Below the pieces are notes generated by a model. The model saw nothing but the letters and a program-made list of their open reading frames with translations. It ran no database searches and was not told the origin of the DNA. This document shows, piece after piece, positions 39,260-48,435 of a DNA stretch of 64,000 nucleotides. Location: contig JAZODR010000021.1 in the NCBI GenBank assembly GCA_045597125.1, positions 1 to 64,000 of the forward strand, written 5' to 3'. The translations under genes were made by a program, and so were the position numbers. Positions within the stretch are counted from its first letter, which is position 1. Every line of letters begins with the position of its first letter. This DNA is from RGIG5579 sp045597125. Its GTDB lineage: Bacteria > Bacillota > Clostridia > Oscillospirales > SIG627.

Positions 39260-40381
39260 ATGGCAAGTGTATCTTTGAAGCATATTTTTAAGAAGTACCC
39301 CGGCGGTGTTACTGCGGTAACCGATTTTTGTCTGGAGATTAAGGATAAGGAATTTATTATTCTGGTAGGTCCCTCCGGTTGCGGTAAGTCCACCACCCTG
39401 CGTATGGTAGCAGGTCTGGAGGAAATCACCGAGGGTGAACTTTTCATCGGTGATAAGCTGGTTAACGACGTTGCACCTAAGGATAGAGATATTGCGATGG
39501 TGTTCCAGAACTACGCTTTGTATCCCCATATGTCCGTATTTGATAATATGGCATTTGGTTTGAAGCTCCGTAAGGTTCCCAAGGAAGAAATCAAGAGAAG
39601 AGTTGAGGAAGCTGCTCGCATTCTGGATATTGCTCACTTGCTCGACCGTAAGCCTAAGGCTTTGTCCGGTGGTCAGAGACAGCGTGTTGCTCTGGGTCGT
39701 GCGATTGTCCGTGAGCCTAAGGTGTTCCTGCTCGATGAGCCTCTGTCCAACTTGGACGCAAAGCTGCGTGCATCTATGAGAACTGAGCTGACCAAGCTTC
39801 ATCAGAAACTGCAGACCACCTTTATCTATGTAACCCACGACCAGACCGAGGCTATGACTATGGCTTCCAGAATCGTCGTTATGAAGGACGGTATCATTCA
39901 GCAGGTTGATACTCCTCAAAATCTGTATGATTTGCCCGTTAACTTGTTCGTTGCAGGCTTTATCGGTACTCCTCAGATGAACTTTATCAATGGTAAGCTC
40001 ATCAAGAAGAGAGGCGAGGACGGCATTTACTTCACCTTTGGTGAAAGCAATGAGTTCAAGCTTCCCGAAGAGAAGGCTGAGGACGAAGAGGTTCAGAAGT
40101 ACGTTGGCAAGGAAGTGATTGCAGGTATTCGTTCCGAGGCAATTCACGACGAGCCTATGTACTTGTCTCAGTTCTCTGAATGGGTAATTGATGCAGGCGT
40201 TGACGTGACCGAGTTGATGGGTGCTGAAATCTTCTTGTACCTGAATAGCCAAGAGACCAACTTCATTGCAAGAGTATCTCCCCGCTCCAAGGCTAAGGTT
40301 GGCGATTCCATCAAGGTTGCCTTCGATATTAACAGAATGCACCTGTTTGATAAGGACACCGAAATCTGCATTTGCCACTAA
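39260..40381 (+). CDS. ugpC: Multi-sugar ABC transporter ATPase (UgpC/MsmX-like)
   Basis: A 373-residue ATPase of the MalK/MsmX/UgpC group that energises carbohydrate importers. It shows Walker A GPSGCGKST (37-45), the Q-loop VFQNYALYPHMSV, the LSGGQRQR signature, Walker B VFLLDEPLSNLD and the switch His in YVTHDQTEAM; a C-terminal TOBE regulatory domain follows (from about 240). It is monocistronic, as for shared ATPases that serve several importers. The solute-binding lipoprotein at 25207 is one possible client. Confidence 0.95.
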   Translation: MASVSLKHIFKKYPGGVTAVTDFCLEIKDKEFIILVGPSGCGKSTTLRMVAGLEEITEGELFIGDKLVNDVAPKDRDIAMVFQNYALYPHMSVFDNMAFGLKLRKVPKEEIKRRVEEAARILDIAHLLDRKPKALSGGQRQRVALGRAIVREPKVFLLDEPLSNLDAKLRASMRTELTKLHQKLQTTFIYVTHDQTEAMTMASRIVVMKDGIIQQVDTPQNLYDLPVNLFVAGFIGTPQMNFINGKLIKKRGEDGIYFTFGESNEFKLPEEKAEDEEVQKYVGKEVIAGIRSEAIHDEPMYLSQFSEWVIDAGVDVTELMGAEIFLYLNSQETNFIARVSPRSKAKVGDSIKVAFDINRMHLFDKDTEICICH

Positions 40382-40390
40382 TACAAAATT

Positions 40391-40420
40391 CCACCCGATG
40401 AACACATCGGGTGGTTTTTT
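40391..40420 (+). terminator. Intrinsic terminator after ugpC
   Basis: CCACCCGATG and CATCGGGTGG pair perfectly around AACA, followed by seven T. Confidence 0.92.
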
Positions 40421-40503
40421 TATAAAAAGAATCGTTTTTCTTGATTTTTTTGTCAGTTTGTGGTAAAATAAACGGGTTATTTTGGATAAAGAAAGGTTTT
40501 GTT

Positions 40504-42000
40504 ATGGACAAAAAGAAAAACGGCTTTGCCAGTGGATTGGGATTTGTTTTGGCAGCAGCGGGCTCGGCAGTAGGGCTCGGCAATCTTTGGGGATTTCCTT
40601 ATAAGACACAGGAATACGGCGGCGCAGCATTCGTATTGGTTTATATTGCTTGCGTTCTTTTGATTGGCGCGGTTACGATGGTTTGTGAGATTTTTATTGG
40701 CAGACGCGCTCAGGCAAATCCCGTTACCGCTTATAAAAAAATCAATAAAAATGTGGGCTGGTTTGGTGTACTTGCCATTCTGATTCCCGGTTTTATTGCT
40801 TGTTATTATTCGGTGCTGGGAGGGTATACGGTTCGTTTTGCCGTCAATTCCTTTAAGGGCAATGACGGAACGATGGATGCCTTTGTCTCCAATGGCATAT
40901 TGGTAACAATCTTTACTGCGATTTTTATTGCAATGGCGCTTTTTGTTGTTATGGCGGGTGTGAAGGGCGGTATTGAGAAGGCATCTAAGGTTTTGATGCC
41001 GGCGCTTTTCATTTTGCTGTTTGGCACTGCAATCTTCTCTCTTTGTCTGGGGGAAGGTGTTTCGGAAGGCTTGAAGTTTTATTTGAAACCCGATTTTTCA
41101 AAATTGGGCGGTATGCAAATTCTTGCGGCGATGGGTCAGGCTTTTTATTCTCTTTCTTTGGGAATGGGAGCAATGATTGTTTACGGCTCTTATACGGGCA
41201 AAGAGATCAGCGTTGTCAAGTCAACGGGCATGATTTGTTTATTTGATACGATGGTAGCTCTTTTGGCAGGTTTTGCCATTTTCCCGGCGTTGTATCACTA
41301 CAAGGCGACTGCAGGTGTTATGCCGGAGAATATTGCAGGTTCAAAATTGATGTTTAAGACTTTGCCCATGGTATTTGAATCTCTTGGCTTTGTTGGAAAA
41401 GTTGTCAGTTTTCTGTTTTTCGCTATGGTTGTGATTGCTGCTTTGACCTCTGTTATTTCTCTTCTTGAGGTGGTATGTCAGTTTGTGATTCAGAAATTCC
41501 GTGTTTCCCGCAAAAAGGCAGTTTCTATTCTTGCTTTGATTTGTTTTTTGATTTCTATTCCCGTGGGAATTTCTGCAGGGCAGGATATATCTTCTCCCGA
41601 TGCTATTAAGGTATTTGGAATGGATCTGCTCAGCTTTTTTGATACGGTAACTAATACGGTATTGATGCCTGTTTGTGCTTTTTTTAGTTGTATTGCAATT
41701 GGCTGGTTCATCGGGCCGAAGAAAGCGGTCTCTGAAATGGAGGAAGATGGTCAAAAACTTGGCTTTTTCCGCCCTATCTTTATGTTTATGGTAAAATATG
41801 TAACCCCGATTTTGATTTTGGCAATTGAGGTTCTCGGTGTCTTTGAGCTGATCTTTCCCAAGGGAGAAGTGGGAAGAGCTTTTTCTTTCGACGGTTTGGG
41901 AATTTCTCTTTCTGCCTATGGAATTCTTGCGGTAGGCACGGTGCTTTACTTTGTATTCTTTAAGAAAAGCGATACCGGTACCAACGAAGACGAAAAGTAA
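40504..42000 (+). CDS. Neurotransmitter:sodium symporter (NSS) family transporter
   Basis: A 498-residue sodium-coupled symporter for amino acids or related amines. The N-terminus GLGFVLAAAGSAVGLGNLWG FPY is the diagnostic NSS TM1 with its unwound substrate and Na+ site. About twelve spans follow, typical of bacterial LeuT-like proteins. ATG 40504 follows GAAAGGTTTTGTT; the frame upstream lacks a start signal. The gene is monocistronic with its own terminator. The transported amino acid cannot be named. Confidence 0.92.
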   Translation: MDKKKNGFASGLGFVLAAAGSAVGLGNLWGFPYKTQEYGGAAFVLVYIACVLLIGAVTMVCEIFIGRRAQANPVTAYKKINKNVGWFGVLAILIPGFIACYYSVLGGYTVRFAVNSFKGNDGTMDAFVSNGILVTIFTAIFIAMALFVVMAGVKGGIEKASKVLMPALFILLFGTAIFSLCLGEGVSEGLKFYLKPDFSKLGGMQILAAMGQAFYSLSLGMGAMIVYGSYTGKEISVVKSTGMICLFDTMVALLAGFAIFPALYHYKATAGVMPENIAGSKLMFKTLPMVFESLGFVGKVVSFLFFAMVVIAALTSVISLLEVVCQFVIQKFRVSRKKAVSILALICFLISIPVGISAGQDISSPDAIKVFGMDLLSFFDTVTNTVLMPVCAFFSCIAIGWFIGPKKAVSEMEEDGQKLGFFRPIFMFMVKYVTPILILAIEVLGVFELIFPKGEVGRAFSFDGLGISLSAYGILAVGTVLYFVFFKKSDTGTNEDEK

Positions 42001-42003
42001 AAA

Positions 42004-42036
42004 AAGACCGCTTGCATTGCAAGCGTTCTTTTTTTT
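42004..42036 (+). terminator. Intrinsic terminator after the NSS transporter gene
   Basis: AGACCGCTTGCA pairs with TGCAAGCGTTCT (one mismatch), followed by a T-run. It also lies beyond the convergent pckG gene. Confidence 0.8.
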
Positions 42037-42041
42037 GTAAA

Positions 42042-43817
42042 TTACTTCAGGTTTGCTTTCAGGGTCTCCAGCTGAGTCTTGAGCTCTGCGGGCAGACGAT
42101 CGAATTTCTTGAAGTACTCTTCAACGTCGGCGGCATACGCATTCCAAGCATCCTTATCAACGGTAAGAATGGATTTGAGAACCTCGAAGTCCATATCCAG
42201 ATCGGTAAGATCAATGTCTTCGGGTCTGGGAATGTAACCGATAGCGGTTTCAGCGGCATCCGCCTTGCCTTCGCAACGGTCGATAATCCAGTTAAGAACT
42301 CTCATATTATCACCGAATCCGGGCCATACGAAATTGCCCTCGTCGTCGGTACGGAACCAGTTAACGTTAAAGATCTTGGGAGCCTTGTCACCCAGCTTTT
42401 CGCCCATATCGAGCCAATGCTGGAAGTAGTCGCCCATATTGTATCCACAGAAGGGAAGCATAGCCATGGGATCGTGACGAACCACACCGACTGCACCGGC
42501 AGCGGCTGCGGTGGTCTCGGAAGCCATGGTAGCACCTACGAATACACCGTTCTTCCAATCCTTGGACTGGTAAACCAGGGGAGCCAGTTTTGCACGTCTT
42601 CCGCCAAATACGATTGCGGAGATGGGAACGCCCGCGCCTTTATCAAATTCCTCGGAAATGCAGGGGCAGTTTACAGCGGGAGCGGTGAAACGGGAGTTGG
42701 GATGAGCAGCGCAGGTGGACTTGTCAGCCTTGTCAAACTTGGAGGGATCCCAAGGATTGCCTTTCCAGTCGATGGCGTTCTCGGGCAGGTTTTTGTTGAG
42801 ACCTTCCCACCATACGGTGTTGTCATTCAAATCCAACGCTACATTGGTGAAGATGGTGTTCTTCTTGGTAGATTCAAGAGCATTGAAGTTGGACTTTTCG
42901 TTGGTACCGGGAGCAACGCCGAAGAAGCCGTTCTCGGGGTTGATGGCGTAGAGTCTGCCATCGGCACCGATTCTCATCCAGGCAATATCGTCGCCAACGG
43001 TCCATACCTTGTATCCCTTTTCGCGGAGATACTTGGGAGGAATGAGCATTGCAAGGTTGGTCTTACCGCAAGCGGAGGGGAATGCAGCGGCGATGTATTT
43101 TACTTCGCCCTTGGGATTTTCAAGACCCAGAATGAGCATATGCTCTGCCATCCAGCCTTCCTTCCAGCCCTGGTAGGAAGCGATACGGAGAGCGAAGCAC
43201 TTCTTGCCGAGAAGCACGTTTCCGCCGTAAGCGGAGTTTACGGAAATGATGGTGTTGTCTTCGGGGAACTGGCAGATGTATCTGTTCTCGGGATCAACAT
43301 CGCATTTTGCGTGCAGACCGCGAACCCAGTCGTTGGAGTCGCCCAGAACTTCCAATACCTTGGTGCCAACACGGGTCATAATTGCCATATTGAGAACAAC
43401 GTAGATGGAGTCGGTAATTTCGATTCCGATTTTTGCAAGAGGAGAACCGATGGGACCCATAGAGAAGGGGATGATGTACATGGTTCTTCCCTTGTAGGTA
43501 CCGCGTGCAATGTTGTAGAGCTTTTCATACATTTCTGCGGGTGCACACCAGTTGTTGGTGGGACCTGCATCTTCCTTTACGGAGGTGCAGATAAAGGTTC
43601 TGTCCTCAACACGAGCTACGTCGTTTTGACGAGTTCTATGGAGGTAGCAGCCGGGAAGTTTTTCTTCATTGAGCTTCTGCAGTTCACCACTTGCACAAGC
43701 CTCGGCACGGAGTGCCTCCAGCTGAGCTTCTTCGCCGGTGATCCACACCATTTGATCGGGGTTTAGAAGAGATTTCATCTCTTCGAGCCACTTAAGAACG
43801 GTTGCGTTGGTGGTCAT
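42042..43817 (-). CDS. pckG: Phosphoenolpyruvate carboxykinase (GTP)
   Basis: A 591-residue GTP-dependent PEPCK interconverting oxaloacetate and phosphoenolpyruvate. Visible motifs are the kinase P-loop FPSACGKTNLAM, the GTP-type metal site around TVGDDIAWMR, the conserved cysteine in the P-loop and VFGGRRAKLAPLV. In anaerobes it often runs toward oxaloacetate to save energy. ATG 43817 follows AAAGGAACTCAAATC and a promoter lies at 43858-43886. It is monocistronic and unusually rich in preferred codons, suggesting strong expression. Confidence 0.96.
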   Translation of the reverse strand: MTTNATVLKWLEEMKSLLNPDQMVWITGEEAQLEALRAEACASGELQKLNEEKLPGCYLHRTRQNDVARVEDRTFICTSVKEDAGPTNNWCAPAEMYEKLYNIARGTYKGRTMYIIPFSMGPIGSPLAKIGIEITDSIYVVLNMAIMTRVGTKVLEVLGDSNDWVRGLHAKCDVDPENRYICQFPEDNTIISVNSAYGGNVLLGKKCFALRIASYQGWKEGWMAEHMLILGLENPKGEVKYIAAAFPSACGKTNLAMLIPPKYLREKGYKVWTVGDDIAWMRIGADGRLYAINPENGFFGVAPGTNEKSNFNALESTKKNTIFTNVALDLNDNTVWWEGLNKNLPENAIDWKGNPWDPSKFDKADKSTCAAHPNSRFTAPAVNCPCISEEFDKGAGVPISAIVFGGRRAKLAPLVYQSKDWKNGVFVGATMASETTAAAAGAVGVVRHDPMAMLPFCGYNMGDYFQHWLDMGEKLGDKAPKIFNVNWFRTDDEGNFVWPGFGDNMRVLNWIIDRCEGKADAAETAIGYIPRPEDIDLTDLDMDFEVLKSILTVDKDAWNAYAADVEEYFKKFDRLPAELKTQLETLKANLK

Positions 43818-43857
43818 GATTTGAGTTCCTTTCTCTCATTGATTCAAAGTTACCGAT

Positions 43858-43886
43858 ATTATACTAAAATATACAAAGTTGCGCAA
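43858..43886 (-). promoter_or_regulatory. Promoter of pckG
   Basis: On the minus strand TTGCGC (43881-43886), 17 bp, TATAAT (43858-43863). The 43818-44140 interval otherwise shows only A/T tracts. Confidence 0.65.
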
Positions 43887-44078
43887 GAGGTGAAGGGCAG
43901 AAAAACGAAAAAAAATACTTTTTTTCTCAAAACTTACGAAAAATAACAAAAGCGCACTTTTAATTTATTTCTTTTTTGAAATAAACTTGGTTTTCAAAAT
44001 AAATTTAATAGTTGAAAGGTTGTTTTGATTTGGCAAAGAAAAGGAAAGCTCCTTTTTGCAAAAAAATCAAAAAAAGGT

Positions 44079-44107
44079 TTGAAATGGTACAGAATATATA
44101 GTATAAT
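44079..44107 (+). promoter_or_regulatory. Promoter of the yfmF-yfmH-lgt-folD operon
   Basis: TTGAAA (44079-44084), 17 bp, TATAAT (44102-44107), 34 bp before the ATG at 44141. Confidence 0.65.
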
Positions 44108-44140
44108 ATAGTGGATTATAAATGGCAGAAAGGACGAAAT

Positions 44141-45424
44141 ATGGATCGAGAAAAATTACAGCGGATTTCCGTTCTTCCCGGTGTTCATTTGAATTTTGTG
44201 GAGAATGATCGTTATAAAACCAATTTTATTACGTTTGATTTTCTTACACCTTTGGACCGCGTGACTGCTTCGTACAACACGGTGCTTTCCCGTGTTTTGA
44301 CCAGAGGATGTGAAAAATATCCCGATCAGATGACGCTGAACCGCGCATTGGACGAGCTTTATGATGCAACCCTTTCCTCGGATTCAATTAAGGTGGGCGA
44401 GTGGCATACGCTTTCTGTGACGCTGTCTCTTTTGGACAATGCTTTCACTTTTGATTCAAGGGATCTTTCCGAGGCGGGACTTGCACTTTTGAAAGAGGTG
44501 ATTTTTCATCCTTATCTTCCCCAGGGTATTTTCTGTGAGGAATATGTGAAGGGAGAAAAAAAACAGGCACTTCTTGAGATAGCTTCGCTGGTAAACAATA
44601 AGGCAAGATATGCAAAAGGGCGAATGATCGAGCATATGTGCAAGCTGGAGCCTTATTCTACTTGTGCCATCGGTACCCGTTCTGAAATCGGAAAGATTAC
44701 GGCGGAAAGTCTTACCGCTTATTATAAACAATTTTTGAAGACCTCTCAGATTGAGCTCTTTTTCGTGGGTCGCTTTGATCAGGAGAAAGTGAAAAAGCAG
44801 GTTGAAAAGCTATTTATTGGTTGTGACCGCGCTTTTGCGCCACTACCGCCTCTCTCCATTCGCACCAAGGCACGCACGGTTAAGGAAATTACCGAGACGA
44901 TGGATATTACCCAAGCAAATCTTTTGATGGGATTCCGCACTGCCTGTACCATTTACGATAAAACTTGGCGAGCAATGAGTCTGTATAATGCGGTTTTGGG
45001 AGGCTCTTTGACTTCTAAACTTTTCTGCGTTTTGCGCGAGAAAATGAGTTTATGCTATTCTATTTCCTCTACTCCCGATGCGCTGAAGGGGATTCTGTCT
45101 GTTTACGCGGGGATTGCTCCTGAGAATCGAGAGGTTGCCATTCGCGAAGTACTCAATCAGATGGAAGAGATTCGCAAGGGCAATATTACTTCCGAGGAGT
45201 TGGAGAATGCCCGCGGTGCGCTGGTTCATTCTTTACGGGGTTTGCAGGATAATCCTGCGGTGCTTGCAGATTGGTATTTGCCTCGCATTTTGACGGGTAA
45301 TTTCCAGACACCCGATCAGATTGTTGCAGAACTTTTGGCATTGACTGTTCAGGACGTGGTGAAGGTGTCGGAGAATATTACGTTGGATACGGTTTATACC
45401 CTGACGGGAAAGGAGGAGCGGTGA
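44141..45424 (+). CDS. yfmF: M16 peptidase-like protein YfmF
   Basis: A 427-residue M16-family protein that lacks the zinc motif HxxEH, which is expected for YfmF, the non-catalytic partner of YfmH. In Bacillus the pair was linked to modification of elongation factor P, which gave rise to their current name. It has the paired alpha/beta halves of M16 proteins (for example IGTRSEIGKITAESLTAYYK and LGGSLTSKLFCVLREKMSLC YS). ATG 44141 follows AAGGAC. Its stop overlaps the start of yfmH by one base. Confidence 0.9.
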   Translation: MDREKLQRISVLPGVHLNFVENDRYKTNFITFDFLTPLDRVTASYNTVLSRVLTRGCEKYPDQMTLNRALDELYDATLSSDSIKVGEWHTLSVTLSLLDNAFTFDSRDLSEAGLALLKEVIFHPYLPQGIFCEEYVKGEKKQALLEIASLVNNKARYAKGRMIEHMCKLEPYSTCAIGTRSEIGKITAESLTAYYKQFLKTSQIELFFVGRFDQEKVKKQVEKLFIGCDRAFAPLPPLSIRTKARTVKEITETMDITQANLLMGFRTACTIYDKTWRAMSLYNAVLGGSLTSKLFCVLREKMSLCYSISSTPDALKGILSVYAGIAPENREVAIREVLNQMEEIRKGNITSEELENARGALVHSLRGLQDNPAVLADWYLPRILTGNFQTPDQIVAELLALTVQDVVKVSENITLDTVYTLTGKEER

Positions 45425-46722
45425 TGCGTTTTTATACTACGGAAAATGAGCGTCTTAAGGAAAAATATTATCGCGGAAAGCATGCTTCGGGGCTTGAGGT
45501 AGTTATTGTTCCCAAGGCTCATAAAAAGGCGTTTGCCTTATTTGGCACCCGTTACGGTTCGGTGCATCGTACCTTTAAGACGGACCGTGATTCGGATTTT
45601 GTTACCGTTCCTGATGGTATTGCTCATTTTCTGGAGCATAAACTGTTTGAAAACGAAGACGGTAGCGATACCTTTGCTCAGTTTGCCGCTTTGGGAGCCA
45701 GCTGTAATGCTTTTACTTCTACGGAAATGACGGCATATCTTTTCTCTGCAACGGATTGGTACTATGAAAATCTTTCGGTTTTGCTCAAATTTGTCACGCA
45801 GCCGTATTTTACTCCCGAAACGGTAGAAAAGGAAATGGGTATCATCGGGCAGGAGATTCGTATGTGCTATGATGAGCCTTTTCATCAGCTTTATTACGGA
45901 CTTCTGGACGCGCTTTTCGTGAATCATAACGTAAAGGTGGATATTGCGGGGACGGAAGAAACCATTTCCCATATTACAAGTGATATTCTTTACCGCTGCT
46001 ACAACACTTTTTATAATTTAAATAATATGCTTCTGGTTCTTTGCGGTCCTTGGGATAAGACAAAGGTGAAAGCGGTGCTGGATGCAGAACTGAAAAAGAG
46101 TGAAGCTTGTCGTATTCAGACTCGTTTTCCTTCGGAGCCCAAGCGAATCAACAAGAAAAAAGTAGTGAAGGAATTTCCCGTGGGAACGCCTTTGTTTGCC
46201 GTAGGAATGAAAGAAGACGATCTGAAAAAGCGTCGTAGTGCCGAGCAGACTTTGAAGCAGCAGGCACAGCACGAGATTCTCTCGGATATGCTTTTTGGAA
46301 AATCCAGTATTTTGTACAATGAATTGTATGATCAAGGATTCATTGGCGATCGTTTCTCGCTGGAGTACAATTTATCTCAAAGTTACGGATATCTTTTGAT
46401 TTTCGGAGAGAGCAGTCGTCCCGAAACGGTTTATAAGAGGATCCGTGAAACGGTAAAGCGTGCCGCAGAGCTTGTAACACCTGAGGATTTTCAGCGTAGC
46501 CGTAAGGCGGTGTATGCCCGTGCAGTGCAGGACTGGAATTCTACTACGGAAATTGCGGAGAATTTTATGGATTTTGCTTTTTCCGATACGGATATGCTTC
46601 TTTATCCTGATACAGTGGCAAGTGTTACCTTTGAGGATATCAAGAAGCGGATTGTCGATTCTTATCATCCCGCCAGACTGGTTCTGTCGGTTGTGAAAAA
46701 ACCAAAGGAGGAAAAAAGATGA
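45424..46722 (+). CDS. yfmH: M16 zinc peptidase YfmH
   Basis: A 432-residue M16 metallopeptidase. HFLEHKLFE carries the inverted zinc motif HxxEH, and the third zinc ligand follows in a downstream Glu-containing helix (EMGIIGQEIRMCYDEP). It forms the catalytic half of the YfmF/YfmH pair. ATG 45424 overlaps the yfmF stop, and lgt overlaps its own stop, so the operon is tight. Confidence 0.92.
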   Translation: MRFYTTENERLKEKYYRGKHASGLEVVIVPKAHKKAFALFGTRYGSVHRTFKTDRDSDFVTVPDGIAHFLEHKLFENEDGSDTFAQFAALGASCNAFTSTEMTAYLFSATDWYYENLSVLLKFVTQPYFTPETVEKEMGIIGQEIRMCYDEPFHQLYYGLLDALFVNHNVKVDIAGTEETISHITSDILYRCYNTFYNLNNMLLVLCGPWDKTKVKAVLDAELKKSEACRIQTRFPSEPKRINKKKVVKEFPVGTPLFAVGMKEDDLKKRRSAEQTLKQQAQHEILSDMLFGKSSILYNELYDQGFIGDRFSLEYNLSQSYGYLLIFGESSRPETVYKRIRETVKRAAELVTPEDFQRSRKAVYARAVQDWNSTTEIAENFMDFAFSDTDMLLYPDTVASVTFEDIKKRIVDSYHPARLVLSVVKKPKEEKR

Positions 46723-47588
46723 TTGCAAATACCACGATTGTATCCTTTCCCGAATTGGGATGGGGGCCTTGGACCATAAACCGTTTTTTGGTGGAGGATT
46801 TGTTTGGAAAAATCAATATTGCTTGGTACGGCGTGATTATTTGCCTGGCAATGATTCTTGCCTGTACCATTGTTTTGCGCAATGCGGTGAAAAAGGAAAA
46901 GTTTAATATGGATTCCTTTTTGGATTACTTTATTTTTGCGATTCCGATTGGTGTGATTGGTGCCAGAACCATGTATGTTCTGGCTAAATTTGAGGAGTAT
47001 GATTCCTTTGGGGAAATGATTGCAATCTGGAATGGCGGACTTGCCATTTACGGCGGCGTTTTAGCGGGAATCGTAACGGTTCTTGTAATTGCTAGAATTA
47101 AAAAACAAAATCCCCTTGCTGTATTTGATGCCATTGTGCCCGGTCTTTTAATCGCTCAGTCTTTGGGACGCTGGGGCAATTTTATCAACGGCGAAGCTTA
47201 TGGCGAGACTGTGACCCACGCTATGCCTTGGGGAATGGTGGTCAACGGTGTTGGCCCTGTACATCCTACTTTCCTGTATGAATCTATTATGACCTTTATC
47301 GGTTTTTGTCTTGCTCAGTTTTTAATTTACCGTTTGAAGAAATCCCACGGTCAGGTATTTGCCTTTTATTTGATTTGGTACGGTACGGCAAGAACTTTGA
47401 TTGAGGGACTGCGCGTAGATTCCTTGATGATCGGCCCTTTGCGTCTTGCACAGTGTATCGGCCTTGCTTCTGTTTTGGCGGGTATTGCTTTGTTTGTGAT
47501 TTTAGGTCTGTATGGAAAGCCCAAAGAGGTTCTTGCAGAACAGAGCGAGGTAAAAGAAGAGGAGGAGAACCATGGCGATCAGAATTGA
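46719..47588 (+). CDS. lgt: Prolipoprotein diacylglyceryl transferase
   Basis: A 289-residue membrane enzyme that transfers diacylglycerol to the lipobox cysteine of prolipoproteins, including the many lipoproteins in this window. About seven spans are visible, with the diagnostic GRWGNFINGEAYG, the N-terminal INIAWYGVIICL and HPTFLYESI. ATG 46719 follows AAAGGAGGAAAAAAG. It overlaps folD by 17 bases. Confidence 0.95.
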   Translation: MIANTTIVSFPELGWGPWTINRFLVEDLFGKINIAWYGVIICLAMILACTIVLRNAVKKEKFNMDSFLDYFIFAIPIGVIGARTMYVLAKFEEYDSFGEMIAIWNGGLAIYGGVLAGIVTVLVIARIKKQNPLAVFDAIVPGLLIAQSLGRWGNFINGEAYGETVTHAMPWGMVVNGVGPVHPTFLYESIMTFIGFCLAQFLIYRLKKSHGQVFAFYLIWYGTARTLIEGLRVDSLMIGPLRLAQCIGLASVLAGIALFVILGLYGKPKEVLAEQSEVKEEEENHGDQN

Positions 47589-48426
47589 TGGAAAACTTAC
47601 TTCTGTAAAGCGCAGAGAAAAGATGCTTGCTGAAACGGAAGAGCTCATTCGAGAAATGGGTGTTCGTCCCGGTCTGGCGGTGATATTGGTTGGAGATGAT
47701 CCCGCCTCCGCTATTTACGTGAAGAATAAGAAGAAGGGTTGCGAGGAACTTGGTTTCTTGTCACGTGAATATCGTCTTCCTGCAGAAACATCCGAGGAGG
47801 AATTGCTCTCTTTGATTGATACGCTCAATGGAGATTCCCAGATTCACGGTATTTTGGTACAGCTTCCTGTACCCAAGCACATTGACGATAAAAAGGTAAT
47901 TGCCCGCATTGCCCCTGAAAAGGATGTAGATGCTTTTGGCTTTGAGAATGTGGGCAGAATTATGACCGGTGATTTTGACTTTGTTCCTTGTACCCCTGCG
48001 GGAATTATGGTACTTCTGGAGGAATATGGCATTGATCCTGCGGGTAAGCGCGCAGTGGTCATCGGACGAAGTAATATCGTGGGTAAGCCTATGGCAATGC
48101 TTCTGCTCCATAAAAATGCAACGGTGACTGTTTGTCATTCCAGAACGGAGAATCTTGCTGAGATCTGCCGAGAAGCGGATATTCTGGTTGCCGCTGTAGG
48201 GAAGGCGAATTTTGTGACGGCGGATATGGTAAAGCCCGGTGCGGTGGTGATTGACGTGGGAATGAACCGCGATGAAAAAGGACTTTGCGGTGACGTGGCA
48301 TTTGCCCAGGTAGAGCCTAAGGCATCTTATATTACCCCTGTTCCCGGCGGTGTGGGTCCTATGACCATTACTATGTTGCTGCAAAACACTTTGACCAGCG
48401 CTCGTAAAGAGGCAAGGTCCAAATAA
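47572..48426 (+). CDS. folD: Bifunctional methylene-tetrahydrofolate dehydrogenase/cyclohydrolase
   Basis: A 284-residue FolD that oxidises 5,10-methylene-THF and hydrolyses methenyl-THF. VGDDPASAIYVKNKKKGCEE holds the catalytic Tyr and Lys region, HGILVQLPVPKHID the substrate loop, and VVIGRSNIVGKPMAMLL the NADP-binding motif; PVPGGVGPMTITML is the closing signature. It overlaps lgt by 17 bases and precedes the trigger-factor-like series by 9 bp. Confidence 0.96.
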   Translation: MAIRIDGKLTSVKRREKMLAETEELIREMGVRPGLAVILVGDDPASAIYVKNKKKGCEELGFLSREYRLPAETSEEELLSLIDTLNGDSQIHGILVQLPVPKHIDDKKVIARIAPEKDVDAFGFENVGRIMTGDFDFVPCTPAGIMVLLEEYGIDPAGKRAVVIGRSNIVGKPMAMLLLHKNATVTVCHSRTENLAEICREADILVAAVGKANFVTADMVKPGAVVIDVGMNRDEKGLCGDVAFAQVEPKASYITPVPGGVGPMTITMLLQNTLTSARKEARSK

Positions 48427-48435
48427 GGAGAGCTG

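Noticed and set aside
39185..40405. A 406-codon minus-strand open frame opposite ugpC
   Set aside because: ugpC has every ABC ATPase motif in the plus frame; the opposite frame is a composition shadow.
42012..43766. A 584-codon open frame on the plus strand opposite pckG
   Set aside because: It is the mirror of a strongly biased, clearly coding pckG. It has no Shine-Dalgarno and its translation shows only Gly/Val/His-rich reflections of PckG codons.
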